A stretch of 64,000 bases of DNA from Enterococcus villorum (GCF_007990225.1 NZ_BJWF01000008.1:19984-83983), one strand, 5' to 3'; counted from the stretch's first letter, positions 16,290 through 25,695 are shown. Notes: generated by a model not told the origin, from the sequence alone. Program-made: numbers and translations.

Positions 16290-17009
16290 CTAGTCTTCTA
16301 AAGCCACATTATGGAAAACATGCTGAACGTCTTCAAGGTCTTCCAATGCATCAATCATTTTTTCAAATGTTTCTTGGTCTTCTGGTGAAAGCGTTACTTC
16401 ATTTTGAGGAATCATTTGGATTTCAGCAATTGAAAAATCAGTGATTCCTTTTTCTTTTAATGCTTCTTGGATACTGTGGAAATCAGCGACTTCACCGTAA
16501 ACAATGATTTGTCCATCTTCTTCCATGACATCGCGGACATCAATCTCTTTATCCATTAAGTATTCAAGAATTTCATCTGCATCTTCTCCAGCAAAACCGA
16601 AAATGGCAGTATTATCGAACATATAAGAAACTGCTCCAGAAACGCCCATATTTCCGCCATTTTTACCAAAAGCTGCACGTACATCAGCGGCTGTACGGTT
16701 CACATTGTTTGTTAACGTGTCAACAATAACCATTGAACCATTTGGTCCAAAGCCTTCATAACGTAATTCAGAGTATGTCTCATCCCCTGCACCTTTTGCT
16801 TTTTCAATCGCACGATCAATAATATGTTTAGGTACGTTGTAAGTTTTAGCGCGTTCAATGACGAAACGTAGTTTTTGGTTAGCGTGTGGGTCTGGATCAC
16901 CTGATTTTGCTGCTGCATAAATTTCGATTCCGAATTTAGCATAAACTCGGCTATTATTTGCATCTTTTGCTGTTTTTTTAGCTACGATGTTTGCCCATTT
17001 ACGTCCCAT
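16290..17009 (-). CDS. YebC/PmpR family protein (YeeI type)
   Basis: A 239-residue protein of the YebC/TACO1 family, beginning [20 protein letters not shown] and carrying the family's [16 protein letters not shown] and FGKNGGNMG segments. It is closest to the B. subtilis YeeI branch, with which it shares length and ending ([13 protein letters not shown]). Members act as DNA-binding regulators (PmpR) and, more recently, as translation factors that relieve ribosome stalling at difficult motifs. Which role applies here cannot be told from sequence. It is transcribed alone and has its own terminator. Confidence 0.92.
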   Translation of the reverse strand: MGRKWANIVAKKTAKDANNSRVYAKFGIEIYAAAKSGDPDPHANQKLRFVIERAKTYNVPKHIIDRAIEKAKGAGDETYSELRYEGFGPNGSMVIVDTLTNNVNRTAADVRAAFGKNGGNMGVSGAVSYMFDNTAIFGFAGEDADEILEYLMDKEIDVRDVMEEDGQIIVYGEVADFHSIQEALKEKGITDFSIAEIQMIPQNEVTLSPEDQETFEKMIDALEDLEDVQHVFHNVALED

Positions 17010-17134
17010 ATTCTCACTTCGCTTTCTAATTTAATTGTTCTTTTCTGATTGTGGTTAAGTACAAAAACGTCCTGTTCCATTATACTTGTGAATGTGGATT
17101 CTGTGAAGTATTTTTTCGACACTTTTGCTTTTCA

Positions 17135-18286
17135 TCAGTAGGAATAAGGTTTTCTGCCAAAATTCTGTTCAGGTATCTTTCCACCTAGTTGATAAATTTG
17201 ATCACTTCGTACCATTAGATGGGCTATTTTTGCTTCTTTTTTGCCGATTTTTGAAAACAAAGGCAACTCTTTTTTTTCTTTTAAAAAGGATTGACCTGCT
17301 TTAGTAAATCCTAGTACATGGATGTATCTTTGAGTTTGTTGATCCAATAATTCTTCTTTTTGAATATTCAATAATACATAACATGCTAAGCGCTGGATTC
17401 TAGTCCAAGTATACCTTTTAGACTTAACTAAGGTCACAAATTCATGAAATGAAGCGGCTGATTTTGCTGCTGCCTGCATTCTAATTTCAAGACCTTCTGA
17501 CATTTGGTAGATGTTTTTTAACTGTTCCAAATTAGAAGACAATAATTGATAGCGGAGAAAAGGCCAATAGTTCTCCCAAGTTTGCATTGGTTCTTCGCTT
17601 AATAACTTGGCCGTCGTTTCTGGCACAAAATCGTCTATTAAACGTTCTTCTCCTAATGCTTTGCGAATAGCAGTCGCACTAGCAATCGATTGATCCGTTA
17701 ACGTTTCCTCATGATAGCCAGCGCTTTTCCTAGCAATTGGTACTAATTTCATCGGTTCTTGATAACTGGCATTTTCTTTTGCATAGCTTAGTCCTAAGAT
17801 ATGATTGGGCGAAGAAAAATCAAAAGTGAGTTCTGGATAAAGGTTTGTAAAAACATTCATCATTTTTTGAGGATAACTCATCGCTTGATCCGACAATTGT
17901 TGAAGTTCTTGTTGGATCTTATGTTGGTTTTGTCGCACAAATATGCCAAAATCTTCATAGGCAAAAACTATTTTTTCTTCTGTTCCAAAACATAAATAGT
18001 TGCAATTGAGCATTTGTAAAAGCTGAACTGCTCCTTTAGCGAAGTAATCAGCGGATTGCACAGACCACTCTACTGGTAGTTCAACAACAAGATCTACGCC
18101 GTTATGAAGCGCAGATTTTGCTCTGGACCACTTGTCTAAAATTGCTGGTTCACCACGTTGCAAAAAATTACCACTCATAACTGCTACCATAAGATCTGCA
18201 CCAGTTTGTTTCCTAGCCATCTCGGCGTGATAACGATGGCCATTGTGAAAAGGATTATATTCTACAATAATGCCACAAACGTTCAT
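17135..18286 (-). CDS. tmcAL: tRNA(Met) cytidine acetate ligase TmcAL
   Basis: A 383-residue YlbM-family protein. It forms N4-acetylcytidine at the wobble position of elongator tRNA-Met using acetate and ATP, which improves AUG decoding. The nucleotidyltransferase-like core begins GIIVEYNPFHNGHRYH, with the HxGH signature, and contains VAVMSGNFLQRGEPAILDKW and ARKSAGYHEETLTDQSIASA with the conserved SATAIRK. ATG 18286 fits the family's usual start (MNVCGIIVEYNP). It lies 280 bases downstream of the yqeG-type operon on the same strand and may receive read-through from it. Confidence 0.93.
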   Translation of the reverse strand: MNVCGIIVEYNPFHNGHRYHAEMARKQTGADLMVAVMSGNFLQRGEPAILDKWSRAKSALHNGVDLVVELPVEWSVQSADYFAKGAVQLLQMLNCNYLCFGTEEKIVFAYEDFGIFVRQNQHKIQQELQQLSDQAMSYPQKMMNVFTNLYPELTFDFSSPNHILGLSYAKENASYQEPMKLVPIARKSAGYHEETLTDQSIASATAIRKALGEERLIDDFVPETTAKLLSEEPMQTWENYWPFLRYQLLSSNLEQLKNIYQMSEGLEIRMQAAAKSAASFHEFVTLVKSKRYTWTRIQRLACYVLLNIQKEELLDQQTQRYIHVLGFTKAGQSFLKEKKELPLFSKIGKKEAKIAHLMVRSDQIYQLGGKIPEQNFGRKPYSY

Positions 18287-18478
18287 CGCTTTTCCTCCAC
18301 TTATCTAAGTTTTATTGCACCAACTCTCTTGAGCCATCGTATGTCTGTTGAGTGATTAAGCTCATTTAATGGTCGGTTCAGCTCGTCAAAAAAATTGTTT
18401 TACTGAGATACTTCAAGTTTTTTTATCCTGATAGTTTAAAAAGAAATCTTTTTCTATACGGCATCATGCCTATAAAGT

Positions 18479-18526
18479 AAGCCCGAAAAATCAAAAACAA
18501 AAAGCTGTTTTCGAATTTTCGAGCTT
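18479..18526 (-). terminator. Possible terminator of the yqeG operon
   Basis: A stem of about 12 bp (18479-18491 with 18515-18526, one G-U pair and one bulge) lies 40 bases after the methyltransferase stop. There is no clear U-tract, so termination may be weak and allow read-through to tmcAL. Confidence 0.45.
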
Positions 18527-18565
18527 AATTTTTGAAACAAAGCAACTCATTTTGCATGGATGTTT

Positions 18566-19306
18566 TCATTCCTTATAGGCCACAAAGAAAAGCCGTTTTG
18601 TCTCTTCGTTTGGTTGCTCATCCGTAAAATCAGCAAAGGTTTCCACTCTAGCAAAACCACTATTTTCTAACATTCTAAAGTAGTTATCTAAAGAGTACGT
18701 CTGCTCTTGATGAAGTTCATCTTCACGAATGAATTTGCCAGGTTCTTGTGGATCTTCCACAAAAAAAGTTAAGAAATGTTCGATGCTATGCTTTTCTTTT
18801 CCTGGATAGCTATCCCATAAAAAGGCAAAGTTTTCAGTTTGATAATGATAACTATATTCTGGAAAAACAGTCTCAATTTGATAAATGGAATGGACATCAA
18901 ACAAAAAGCATCCATTTTCTTCTAACGCTTGATACACTTCATCAAATACTTGTTGCACCTCTTGTTCGTTCTTCATGTAACATAAAGAATCAGAAAAACA
19001 AGTGATCGCTTGATATTGACCAATTTCAGATAAATCAAGCATATTTCCTTCAACAAATTGAATCGCTGTTTGTTCTTCAAACGCACGTTGACTAGCAACC
19101 ATCAGCATCTCTTCTGAAAGATCCAGCCCAGTTACATTGTATCCGTCTTTAGCAAAAGCCACTGCCAAAGCACCTGTCCCACAAGCGAGTTCTAAAATGT
19201 TCTTAGTACCACTTGGCAAATGACGTTTGGAAAAGTCCAACCATTGCTGGTATAACGTCTCATCCATCACTTCATCGTAGACAAAGGCAAAAGTTTCATA
19301 AGCCAT
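18566..19306 (-). CDS. Class I SAM-dependent methyltransferase (YqeM-like)
   Basis: A 246-residue Rossmann-fold methyltransferase with the SAM-binding motif LELACGTGALAVAFA (about residue 40), an acidic residue after the second strand (VTGLDLSEEML) and EGNMLDL. It is the last gene of the yqeG-yqeH-yhbY-nadD-yqeK-rsfS block and corresponds to yqeM in B. subtilis. Its substrate is not established. Its ATG lies one base after the rsfS stop, so it should be coupled to rsfS. The gene order suggests a link with ribosome or tRNA maturation, but that is inference. Confidence 0.9.
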   Translation of the reverse strand: MAYETFAFVYDEVMDETLYQQWLDFSKRHLPSGTKNILELACGTGALAVAFAKDGYNVTGLDLSEEMLMVASQRAFEEQTAIQFVEGNMLDLSEIGQYQAITCFSDSLCYMKNEQEVQQVFDEVYQALEENGCFLFDVHSIYQIETVFPEYSYHYQTENFAFLWDSYPGKEKHSIEHFLTFFVEDPQEPGKFIREDELHQEQTYSLDNYFRMLENSGFARVETFADFTDEQPNEETKRLFFVAYKE

Positions 19307-19307
19307 A

Positions 19308-19667
19308 TTAATCTAACCATTCATCTAGGTCGACAAGTGGTGCATCAGACCATAATTTTTCTAAGTTATAAAAACTTCTTTCAGGGGCGTGAAAAACATG
19401 GACGATCACATCGCCTAAATCAATCAAAATCCATTTTCCGCCTTCTTTTCCCTCGATACGTTTTACTTCAAACTTGTTTTCTTCTTCTTTTTCAATGATC
19501 TCTTCGGTAATGGCATGAAGTTGTCTTTCACTATTTGCCGAACAAATCATAAAATAGTCAGCTAATAAAGAAACTTTTCTTACATCTAAAGCGACAATGT
19601 CTTCTGCACGTTTAGAATCGGCAGCTTTTACTGCGATTTTTAGTTGTTCTTTGCTATTGATGGTCAA
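19308..19667 (-). CDS. rsfS: Ribosome silencing factor RsfS
   Basis: A 119-residue protein of the RsfS/DUF143 family. RsfS binds ribosomal protein L14 on the 50S subunit and blocks joining with 30S when nutrients are short. The family core is visible: DIVALDVRKVSLLADYFMIC, KEGGKWILIDLGDVIVHVF, and ERSFYNLEKLWSDAP. The length is typical. It lies between yqeK and the methyltransferase gene in the conserved order. Confidence 0.95.
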   Translation of the reverse strand: MTINSKEQLKIAVKAADSKRAEDIVALDVRKVSLLADYFMICSANSERQLHAITEEIIEKEEENKFEVKRIEGKEGGKWILIDLGDVIVHVFHAPERSFYNLEKLWSDAPLVDLDEWLD

Positions 19668-19687
19668 TTCCTCCTAATGAGTAGCCA

Positions 19688-20275
19688 TTACTTTTTAGCT
19701 ACCCAATGATTATATGTTTCAATTGATTTTGGATTAATCTGTTGTTCTTGTTCAATTAAATGTGCCAATGTACGTTTTGTCTCAAACGCTACAGCCTCGT
19801 CTAAGTCAAGTAAAGCAATCTCTCTTGCATCTTGAACACCGGGAAACGAGCGATTTGGTTCAATGTAATCAGCTACGTAAATAATTTTATCTAATAAAGA
19901 CATCTGAGCCGCTCCTGTCGTATGAACACGGATGGCTTGAAGGATTTCTTCATCAGTGATGCCAAGTTCTCTTTCTACAAATGAGGCACCTATCAATCCA
20001 TGCCAGATTGCATTTCCATACTGGAGTAACGCTGGATCGTATCCCTCTCGTTTGATGACTAAAATAAATTCCTCATCAGGACGTTCTTTGGCATAATCGT
20101 GAGTTAAAGCAGCGATACTAGCTTTTTCTGTGGAACAGCCATATTTTGCTGCAAGAGCAATGGCTGTTTCCTCCACACCAAGAACATGTTGAAAACGCCG
20201 TTCACTCATTCTCATCTGAACTTTTTGCATTAAGGTTTCTCTTGAATAGGCCGTGTATTCTTCACTATAGTTCAT
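19688..20275 (-). CDS. yqeK: YqeK family HD-domain diadenosine tetraphosphatase
   Basis: A 195-residue HD-domain hydrolase. Family members cut diadenosine tetraphosphate (Ap4A) symmetrically to ADP. Metal-binding residues are seen in RRFQHVLGVEETA, LTHDYAKERP (His-Asp pair) and IWHGLIGASF. I start at the ATG at 20275 (MNYSEEYTAY), which overlaps the nadD end by 11 bases; the longer in-frame ORF begins inside nadD with a non-homologous end. Its place between nadD and rsfS is conserved across Firmicutes. Confidence 0.93.
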   Translation of the reverse strand: MNYSEEYTAYSRETLMQKVQMRMSERRFQHVLGVEETAIALAAKYGCSTEKASIAALTHDYAKERPDEEFILVIKREGYDPALLQYGNAIWHGLIGASFVERELGITDEEILQAIRVHTTGAAQMSLLDKIIYVADYIEPNRSFPGVQDAREIALLDLDEAVAFETKRTLAHLIEQEQQINPKSIETYNHWVAKK

Positions 20276-20912
20276 TTTGATATAGCCCTTCTTTCTGGAT
20301 ATATTCAATGACTTTATCTGGAACGAGATAACGCACAGAACAGCCTTGTTGAATTTTCTGACGGATTTTCGTTGAACTGATATCAATGGTCGGAACGTCT
20401 ACCCAAATAACCGGATACGGCGTTTCTATTTGATAGCCTGTTCGACGAATACCAACAAAATGAACCATGGTTACTAATTCGTCAATTTTATACCATTTCG
20501 GCAGATATTCCACCATATCCCCACCGATAATAAAATAATAATCAGTATCAGGATTATTTTGTATCAAGGCTTTCATCGTATCATAAGTATAGCTTTTGCC
20601 TTTTCGAGATAACTCGATCGTTTCTATTTTTAAAAAAGGATTATCAGCTATCGCAAGTTCAAGCATGTTTAAGCGATGAGATGCAGCAATCGTCGGTTTT
20701 TCATCCACATGAGGCGGTTGATAAGAGGGCATCAAGTAGACCTCGTCTAATCCTAAGTTTTTACCCGCCTGTTCTGCCATAACTAAATGTGCCAAGTGGA
20801 TAGGATTAAAGGTACCACCTAAAATACCAACTTGCTTACGTTTCTCAAAAATTTGAGGCATTTCTTGTGGGAATACTTGAGATTCGACAAAAGCTTTTGC
20901 TTGCGATTTCAT
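20265..20912 (-). CDS. nadD: Nicotinate-nucleotide adenylyltransferase
   Basis: A 215-residue NadD that joins ATP and nicotinate mononucleotide to form deamido-NAD in NAD synthesis. The nucleotidyltransferase signature GILGGTFNPIHLAHL is preceded by an N-terminal extension of about 28 residues, and the second signature DISSTKIRQKI follows near the end. I choose ATG 20912, eight bases after AAGGAG; a GTG at 20921 abuts the ribosome binding site and is unlikely. Confidence 0.95.
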   Translation of the reverse strand: MKSQAKAFVESQVFPQEMPQIFEKRKQVGILGGTFNPIHLAHLVMAEQAGKNLGLDEVYLMPSYQPPHVDEKPTIAASHRLNMLELAIADNPFLKIETIELSRKGKSYTYDTMKALIQNNPDTDYYFIIGGDMVEYLPKWYKIDELVTMVHFVGIRRTGYQIETPYPVIWVDVPTIDISSTKIRQKIQQGCSVRYLVPDKVIEYIQKEGLYQNEL

Positions 20913-20924
20913 AATCGTCACTCC

Positions 20925-21236
20925 TTAAATAGCTTTGACTTCTTTTGAAAGACGTTGATATTTCTCCTTTGAAGAAGGCTTATAGAGTACAAGGACTCGT
21001 CCAATAATTTGAACGACCTCACATGCCACGGTTTCTTCTAAAACTTCAGCAACCTCTTGAGGGATTTCGTCCGTATTTTGTAATAAAGAGACTTTGATCA
21101 ATTCGCGTTTTTCCAACGCTTCTTCAATTTGCACCATCATTGCTGAGTTGATGCCACCTTTACCAATTTGAAAAATTGGTTGTAAATGGTGTGCCTTACT
21201 CCGTAAAAATCTTTTTTGTTTTCCTCTTAAACTCAT
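20925..21236 (-). CDS. yhbY: YhbY family RNA-binding protein (CRM domain)
   Basis: A 103-residue single-domain CRM protein (MSLRGKQKRFLRSKAHHLQP, then FQIGKGGINSAM with the GxxG loop). Members bind RNA and associate with pre-50S ribosomal particles. It is called YqeI in B. subtilis. It lies between yqeH and nadD; aroE, present at this point in B. subtilis, is missing here. Confidence 0.93.
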   Translation of the reverse strand: MSLRGKQKRFLRSKAHHLQPIFQIGKGGINSAMMVQIEEALEKRELIKVSLLQNTDEIPQEVAEVLEETVACEVVQIIGRVLVLYKPSSKEKYQRLSKEVKAI

Positions 21237-21251
21237 ATTGTTCCTTCTTCC

Positions 21252-22361
21252 TTAAATCAATGCTTTTCTTTTCATTACATTCACACCTTTTGGCGCCCAC
21301 CCAGCAACCACTGCTGGTTGTGTCACCGTGATCCAACCTAATCCAGCAAATACGATATCGGTTTTTTCTTTCACAGAAAATTCAAAACGAACAAGTTCTG
21401 GAAAATCAGTGACTTCATCTGGACGAGGCGGCTGTAATAAGCCCCCAACATGTTTTTCATAAAAATTATCTGCTTTTTCCAACTTTGTGCGGTGAAGGTT
21501 AAGATCATTGGAAACATAAGCAATAAAAGAACCACGTTGACCACTCACAAAGTCAAAGCGTGCTAATCCGCCTAAAAAAAGTGTTTGTCCTTCATTTAGT
21601 TGGTAAACTTTCGGTTTGATTTCTTTAGTTGGTGCAATCATGCGTAAATCTTTTTTTCCTAAGTAATGAGCCATTTGGTAACGATGAATAATCCCTGGTG
21701 TGTCAATCAAAAAATGGCCATCATCAAGAGGAATCTCAATTTTATCTAAGGTCGTACCTGGAAACTGGGAAGTTGTAATAACATCTTTTACTCCGGCCGT
21801 ATTCTTAATAATTTGATTAATCAATGTTGATTTTCCAACATTTGTGACACCGACAATATAAACGTCACGACCTTCGCGATACTCTTCGATTTTTTTAAGA
21901 AGAGTTTCCATTTCATTGGCTTTTTTTGCACTTGTTAATAACACTTCAACGGGTCTTAGTCCAGCTTCATGCGCACGTTCTTTCATCCATTGAATCATTT
22001 TTGGCTTTTTCAAAGATTTAGGTAAAATATCTACTTTGTTTCCTACTAAAAGCACTGGATTATTTCCAACAAAACGGTGCAACCCAGGGATCAACGAACC
22101 GTTAAAGTCAAAAATGTCCACTACATTCACTATCAAGGCATCCTTTTGTCCTAATTCATTTAGCAAACGTAAAAAGTCATCGTCTGTCAAAGAAACATCT
22201 TGAATCTCATTATAGTGTCTCAACCGAAAACAACGTTGGCAATAAACTTCGCCTGTTTCTAATCCTTTTTCTAATGCTGCTTTTGGTGTATATCCTAATT
22301 CATTTGGATGTTCGGTTTGAATCACTGCTCCACAACCGATACACTGTAATTCTTCATTCAT
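21252..22361 (-). CDS. yqeH: Ribosome biogenesis GTPase YqeH
   Basis: A 369-residue circularly permuted GTPase required for 30S assembly. An N-terminal zinc finger (CIGCGA ... YCQRCF) is followed by the permuted order of GTPase motifs: NKVD (G4) first, then GVTNVGKST (G1) and DTPG (G3). A C-terminal domain closes the protein. The start overlaps the end of yqeG by four bases, which implies translational coupling. Confidence 0.96.
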   Translation of the reverse strand: MNEELQCIGCGAVIQTEHPNELGYTPKAALEKGLETGEVYCQRCFRLRHYNEIQDVSLTDDDFLRLLNELGQKDALIVNVVDIFDFNGSLIPGLHRFVGNNPVLLVGNKVDILPKSLKKPKMIQWMKERAHEAGLRPVEVLLTSAKKANEMETLLKKIEEYREGRDVYIVGVTNVGKSTLINQIIKNTAGVKDVITTSQFPGTTLDKIEIPLDDGHFLIDTPGIIHRYQMAHYLGKKDLRMIAPTKEIKPKVYQLNEGQTLFLGGLARFDFVSGQRGSFIAYVSNDLNLHRTKLEKADNFYEKHVGGLLQPPRPDEVTDFPELVRFEFSVKEKTDIVFAGLGWITVTQPAVVAGWAPKGVNVMKRKALI

Positions 22362-22885
22362 TTTATTCCACCTCGCCAGCCCATATCAGGATTATGTGCT
22401 AATAAATAGGCCATGATTTTACGTTCCCAAAAACGATTGAATCGTGTTTTCCAACTATCTGTTTCAATGATTGGTTTTACTAAAATACTTCTAATACCCG
22501 CACGATTTGCTCCGCGGATATCTGTCATGATCTGATCACCGATCATCACTACTTCATCATTTGAAAGATTTAACTGTTTCTTGGCACGATTGATCCCTAT
22601 TGCTAATGGTTTCAACGCTCGAGCAACATACAGTAATTCAAATTTATCAATGGCTCGTGCTACTCGTTCAGAGCTATTGTTTGATACAACAACCACTGGG
22701 ATACCTGCATTTCTCATTTCTAAAATCCAATCTAGTAACTCTTCAGTCCCATCAGGATTGTTCCAAGCGATCAAGGTGTTGTCTAAGTCTGTTAGAACTG
22801 CTTTAATCCCTAATTTTTTTAATTGTGCAGGGGTAATTTTGTAGATGGCGTCTACCATCCATGTCGGTTTATAATTTGAAAACAT
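22358..22885 (-). CDS. yqeG: YqeG family HAD-type phosphatase
   Basis: A 175-residue HAD-superfamily IIIA phosphatase with motif I DLDNTLIAWN, motif II VVSNNS and motif III VMIGDQIMTDIRGAN. Related proteins include mitochondrial phosphatidylglycerophosphatase, but the bacterial substrate is not certain. It is the first gene of the operon that runs down to the methyltransferase, and it is preceded by a promoter and a short attenuator-like hairpin. Confidence 0.92.
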   Translation of the reverse strand: MFSNYKPTWMVDAIYKITPAQLKKLGIKAVLTDLDNTLIAWNNPDGTEELLDWILEMRNAGIPVVVVSNNSSERVARAIDKFELLYVARALKPLAIGINRAKKQLNLSNDEVVMIGDQIMTDIRGANRAGIRSILVKPIIETDSWKTRFNRFWERKIMAYLLAHNPDMGWRGGIK

Positions 22886-22902
22886 TTTGTCTCCTCATCT
22901 GC

Positions 22903-22932
22903 AAAAAATGAAGGAGCACGAAATGTACTCCT
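22903..22932 (-). terminator. Short leader hairpin (putative attenuator) before yqeG
   Basis: On the minus strand AGGAGTAC pairs with GTGCTCCT (one G-U) across a 5-base loop, followed by TCATTTTTTG. It begins only a few bases after the predicted transcription start and ends 17 bases before the yqeG ATG. This is the geometry of a leader terminator. Confidence 0.55.
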
Positions 22933-22941
22933 CAGCCCCAT

Positions 22942-22947
22942 ATTATA
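22942..22947 (-). promoter_or_regulatory. -10 box of the yqeG operon
   Basis: A consensus TATAAT on the minus strand, about 60 bases before the yqeG start. The -35 region 17 bases upstream is T-rich and poor. Confidence 0.5.
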
Positions 22948-23013
22948 CTGCATTCTATTAAAAAAAACTACCTCTACATCCGATTCCTTTTTTTGAATAA
23001 ACAAATTTTAACA

Positions 23014-23060
23014 AAAAAATGACGAGTGAACTTCTGTTGCTTTGCCAGAAGTTCACTCGT
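23014..23060 (-). terminator. Terminator of the amino-acid ABC operon
   Basis: A perfect 15-bp stem (23022-23036 with 23046-23060) followed on the minus strand by ATTTTTTTG, 16 bases after the stop of the ATPase gene. Confidence 0.93.
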
Positions 23061-23075
23061 TGAAACGATTATTTT

Positions 23076-23810
23076 TTATAAAATTTTCGATAAAAAATCG
23101 GCAGTACGTGGGTGTTTTGTTTGCTCAAAAATTTCAGTAGGCGTTCCTTCTTCCACAATAATGCCACCATCCATGAAAAGAAGTCGATTGCTCACTTCTT
23201 TTGCAAAACCCATTTCATGCGTTACAATAACCATCGTCATTCCTTCTTTAGCTAATTGCAACATGATTTCTAACACTTCGCCCACCATTTCAGGATCCAA
23301 GGCGGAAGTAGGTTCATCAAATAGCATGACATCGGGTTGCATCGCTAATGATCGAGCAATAGCAACACGTTGTTGTTGCCCACCAGATAGTGACTGCGGA
23401 TAAGCATCTGCCTTATCTGATAATCCTACTTTTTTCAGTAAATCTCTAGCAACCATTTCTGCTTCTTTTTTAGATACTTTTTTTACTTTTACTGGTGATA
23501 ACATAATATTTTCTAATACGGTCATATTAGGAAACAAATTAAATTGTTGAAAAACCATTCCTACTTTTTCTCTTGTTTTAAAGATATCATTTTGCTTATC
23601 TGTAATGACCGTACCTTCAAATTTGACTTCACCTGAAGTTGGAACTTCTAATAAGTTCATACATCTTAACAAAGTACTTTTTCCTGAACCCGATGGACCT
23701 AATAGCACGACGACTTCGCCAGAATAAATTTTTGTATTGATATCTTTCAAGACTTCATTTTCACCAAATTTTTTACTTAAATGTTTTATTTCAATCAATG
23801 CTTTATTCAT
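23076..23810 (-). CDS. Polar amino-acid ABC transporter, ATP-binding protein
   Basis: A 244-residue ABC ATPase of the GlnQ/HisP class that powers uptake of polar amino acids. Walker A is GPSGSGKST, the signature is LSGGQQQR, Walker B is [12 protein letters not shown], and the switch histidine is in VIVTHEMG. It is the last gene of the binding protein-permease-ATPase operon. Its specificity follows that of the binding protein and is probably glutamine, arginine or cystine; sequence alone does not decide. Confidence 0.95.
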   Translation of the reverse strand: MNKALIEIKHLSKKFGENEVLKDINTKIYSGEVVVLLGPSGSGKSTLLRCMNLLEVPTSGEVKFEGTVITDKQNDIFKTREKVGMVFQQFNLFPNMTVLENIMLSPVKVKKVSKKEAEMVARDLLKKVGLSDKADAYPQSLSGGQQQRVAIARSLAMQPDVMLFDEPTSALDPEMVGEVLEIMLQLAKEGMTMVIVTHEMGFAKEVSNRLLFMDGGIIVEEGTPTEIFEQTKHPRTADFLSKIL

Positions 23811-23822
23811 TTTATTCGCTCC

Positions 23823-24512
23823 CTATCCCTGATATCCTTTCCCTAGTTTTTTCTCCCATAGATTCAACAAACGTGAAGTAGCAAATGTCATCACAAAATA
23901 GATGGCTGCTGCTACAAAGTAGGGCTCTAATGGAATGTATGAGTTGGAAATCACGATTTGAGCTGCTCCCATTAATTCATTGATACCAATGGCAGTTAAA
24001 AGGGAAGAATCTTTGATCAACGTAATAAACTCGTTTCCTAAAGGAGGTAAAATGTTTCTTAGTGCTTGTGGCAAAATCACATAGCGCATCGTTTGTGCTG
24101 GACGCAAACCTAAAGAATAAGAGGCTTCTGTTTGTCCATAATTCACCGCTAAAATTCCTCCACGAATAATTTCAGCTACGTATGCCCCAGAATTCAAAGA
24201 CAACACAACCATTCCTGGGAGCAAGCGTCCAAGATCAACAGTTAAAACACCTACTTCAACACTTTGTGAAGGAAAAAAACGTTGGAGTAATAAAAAACCA
24301 ATCATAATTTGCAAAAGCATCGGTGTTCCTCGCAATACCTCAATGTAAATATTTGCGAAAACATTCATTGGTTTATTTTTAGCTAGTTTCAGCAAGGCCA
24401 TCACTAAACCAATGCAAGTGCCGAAAATAATCGTACTAATTGAAATCATCATTGTAATTCCTGTACCGGATAAAAAGTAAGGAAAATATTTATCTAAAAA
24501 GGAAAAATCCAC
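23823..24512 (-). CDS. Polar amino-acid ABC transporter, permease
   Basis: A 229-residue His/Glu/Gln/Arg-type permease with about five membrane helices. It carries the EAA-type loop that contacts the ATPase (EASYSLGLRPAQTMRYVILP) and a typical start (FLDKYFPYFLSGTGITMMIS). As in most Firmicutes there is a single permease gene, so the channel is presumably a homodimer. It lies 12 bases after the binding-protein gene and 12 before the ATPase gene. Confidence 0.94.
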   Translation of the reverse strand: MDFSFLDKYFPYFLSGTGITMMISISTIIFGTCIGLVMALLKLAKNKPMNVFANIYIEVLRGTPMLLQIMIGFLLLQRFFPSQSVEVGVLTVDLGRLLPGMVVLSLNSGAYVAEIIRGGILAVNYGQTEASYSLGLRPAQTMRYVILPQALRNILPPLGNEFITLIKDSSLLTAIGINELMGAAQIVISNSYIPLEPYFVAAAIYFVMTFATSRLLNLWEKKLGKGYQG

Positions 24513-24524
24513 GCTTCTTTACCT

Positions 24525-25349
24525 CTATTCTGTCGCTGCTTTTTCAGCTAATTCATTGTTTTTTTGAATAAATTCTTCAATTTTCCCTTCATCAGTCAAC
24601 TTTTTGATGATGCGGTTCAATTCTTTTTGTAACTTGCTTTCTCCTTTAGGCAAGGCAATAGCGAAAGCTTCATCTGCTGATGGTTCAAGAGCAATATCCG
24701 CAATCATCAGCTCTGGATTTTGAGCAACATATGACTCGGCAATTGTTTTTTCAACAACCATTGCATCCAGCGAACCTTGCTTGACTTCAACGATCATATT
24801 TAGCAGTTTATCAATCGTAACAATTTTTGCCTCTTTGATTTGTTCTTTGACAATATCTTCTTGAATAGATCCTTTTTGAGCACCTACGTTTTTGTTTTTT
24901 AGCGAACTGGTACTAGTATAAGTGTCCTTATTCTTTTTATTGATAATCACTACTTGCGGGGGATTATAATAATTATCTGTAAAATCGAATTGTTTTTTTC
25001 TTTCATCTGTTGCTGAAATAGCTGAAATAGCTATATCAGCTTTTCCTTCTTTTAAAGAAGCTAAAACTGTATTGAAACTCATATCAGAAACTTCTACTTT
25101 GACACCTAATTCTTTTGCAATCGCCGTGACTAAATCAATATCTGAACCTACGATTTTATCTTTCCCGTCAATCATCGTATGAAACTCAAACGGTGCATAA
25201 TCAGCTGATGTGGCTACTTTTAACACACCACTTTCTTTAATGGCTGCTAATTTATCCGTTGTTTTGTCCGTTGCATTCCCACTACTTCCACATGCGCTTA
25301 AAGTGACTAAAGCCATAAGTGTAGCAATGACTCCTAAAAATTTTTTCAT
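24525..25349 (-). CDS. Amino-acid ABC transporter, substrate-binding lipoprotein
   Basis: A 274-residue extracellular binding protein anchored as a lipoprotein: signal peptide MKKFLGVIATLMALVTLSAC with the lipobox LSAC (Cys20). The mature part is a type II SBP_bac_3 fold (VLKVATSADYAPFEF, IVGSDIDLVTAIAKEL, FTDNYYNPPQVVI). ATG 25349 follows AGGAGGAAACAG; an upstream in-frame ATG would put a hydrophilic stretch before the signal. A phenylalanine in YAPFEF and an aspartate in GSDIDL are the usual ligand contacts for polar amino acids. Confidence 0.95.
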   Translation of the reverse strand: MKKFLGVIATLMALVTLSACGSSGNATDKTTDKLAAIKESGVLKVATSADYAPFEFHTMIDGKDKIVGSDIDLVTAIAKELGVKVEVSDMSFNTVLASLKEGKADIAISAISATDERKKQFDFTDNYYNPPQVVIINKKNKDTYTSTSSLKNKNVGAQKGSIQEDIVKEQIKEAKIVTIDKLLNMIVEVKQGSLDAMVVEKTIAESYVAQNPELMIADIALEPSADEAFAIALPKGESKLQKELNRIIKKLTDEGKIEEFIQKNNELAEKAATE

Positions 25350-25391
25350 TCTGTTTCCTCCTGCTATGAAACTTTTTTGATAAGTGAGGTT

Positions 25392-25400
25392 ATTATAGCA
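25392..25400 (-). promoter_or_regulatory. Extended -10 promoter of the amino-acid ABC operon
   Basis: TG-C-TATAAT on the minus strand, about 43 bases before the lipoprotein start. Just upstream, TGAAAATTTC resembles half of a CodY box; with only one clean half-site I do not call an operator. Confidence 0.6.
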
Positions 25401-25522
25401 TGAAATTTTCAAAAAAAAAGCATTTTTTGTATATTTATTTAAAAAAATGTATTTTAAATACAGTAAAATGTATATATTGCCTATTTAAGAATAATTATTT
25501 TAGAGTTATTATTAATAAAATG

Positions 25523-25564
25523 AAAAAAGACAAGGCAAAAGTAACAATCACTTTTGCCTTGTCT
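25523..25564 (-). terminator. Terminator of the fatty-acid operon
   Basis: A perfect 15-bp stem (25528-25542 with 25550-25564), 7-base loop, and TTTTTT on the minus strand. It lies about 130 bases after the accA stop. Confidence 0.93.
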
Positions 25565-25695
25565 ATAAAATTCGTGTAAATGATATTTCAAGTATCAGTT
25601 CCTTGAAATAAACCTAAAAATGCTAAAATATGAAAAGCTATTTTTCTCTGTCCGTTCTTATTGCTTGATGCAGACCAGCCTTTTCACGACCTCTA

